Made by a program: the position numbers and the translations under genes. The notes beneath the pieces are model-generated. The model saw only the letters and a program-made list of their open reading frames with translations. It did no database searches and was not told the DNA's origin. Of a stretch of DNA of 64,000 nucleotides, positions 63,746 through 64,000 are shown one piece after another. How positions within the stretch are numbered: the stretch's first letter is position 1; every line of letters begins with the position of its first letter. The DNA comes from Luidia sarsii (taxonomy: Eukaryota; Echinodermata; Asteroidea; Paxillosida; Luidiidae): NCBI GenBank assembly GCA_949987565.1, contig OX465109.1:22957727-23021726 (forward strand), given 5' to 3'.

Positions 63746-64000
63746 TGCCCAACGCGTTGAGTTTGTTCTTCATCTATTTAGTAGTTAGTGCTTGCCCAAC
63801 GCGTTGAGTTTGTTCTTCATCTATTTAGTAGTTAGTGCTTGCCCAACGCGTTGAGTTTGTTCTTCATCTATTTAGTAGTTAGTGCTTGCCCAACGTGTTG
63901 AGTTTGTTCTTCATCTATTTAGTAGTTTGTGCTTGCCCAACGCGTTGAGTTTGTTCTTCATCTATTTAGTTGTTAGTGCTTGCCCAACGCGTTGAGTTTG
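63746..64000. repeat. 47-bp satellite array, continuing past the window edge
   Basis: Regular monomers resume after the third spacer and run off the end of the window. Confidence 0.95.

Overview
This is eukaryotic DNA, almost certainly from an invertebrate deuterostome. Amphioxus is my best guess and an ambulacrarian is possible; this is inference from gene and repeat content. The evidence is a spliced RING/coiled-coil/NHL (TRIM-NHL-type) gene with GT-AG introns, Penelope-like elements (PLEs) with a GIY-YIG domain, L2/CR1-type LINEs, TIR DNA transposons (one with a THAP remnant), tRNA-derived SINEs and very frequent TACATGTA runs. I see no bacterial operon, rRNA operon or CRISPR.

Layout: (1) 1-12,973 and 37,563-51,536 are two copies, in direct orientation about 38.6 kb apart, of one roughly 13-14 kb block. 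In order the block holds a PLE (RT and GIY-YIG, split by a TIR transposon), inverted PLE fragments, the last exon of a TRIM-NHL gene, a nearly full-length L2/CR1-like LINE, a second LINE fragment hit by a 171-bp palindromic PLE derivative, a tRNA-derived SINE and an (ACATGT)n tract. (2) 13-17.6 kb is foldback elements and short inverted repeats. (3) 17.6-28.6 kb is a locally multiplied repeat block enclosing a 90-bp x ~30 tandem array (19,337-22,005) with an 899-codon open frame. (4) 29.0-43.2 kb is the TRIM-NHL gene: exons 29,066-29,365, 32,070-32,961, 35,636-35,979 and 42,881-43,165 join in phase to 606 codons plus stop. Its introns hold a 734-bp TIR element, a 1.86-kb Kolobok-like foldback with a THAP remnant, SINEs, a promoter-like cluster and the second PLE block. 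(5) 51.5-64 kb is satellite-like: a 14-16-bp array, an 84-bp array split by a 536-bp TIR transposon, and a higher-order repeat of 47-bp monomers with a conserved ~330-bp spacer.

Interpretation: the window spans the junction between tandem TRIM-NHL paralogues. The upstream copy contributes only its last exon at 4,213-4,497; its other exons should lie to the left. Between the two last exons I count 13 nucleotide differences, changing 12 codons and leaving no purely silent codon change, while adjacent non-coding sequence differs by roughly 1%. This suggests diversifying selection on the NHL propeller. The same comparison gives an empty/filled site pair for a short palindromic PLE-derived element with a 13-bp target duplication. 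In the 90-bp array all eight variable sites I found fall on third codon positions of the long frame, a coding signature that the neighbouring 84-bp array lacks.
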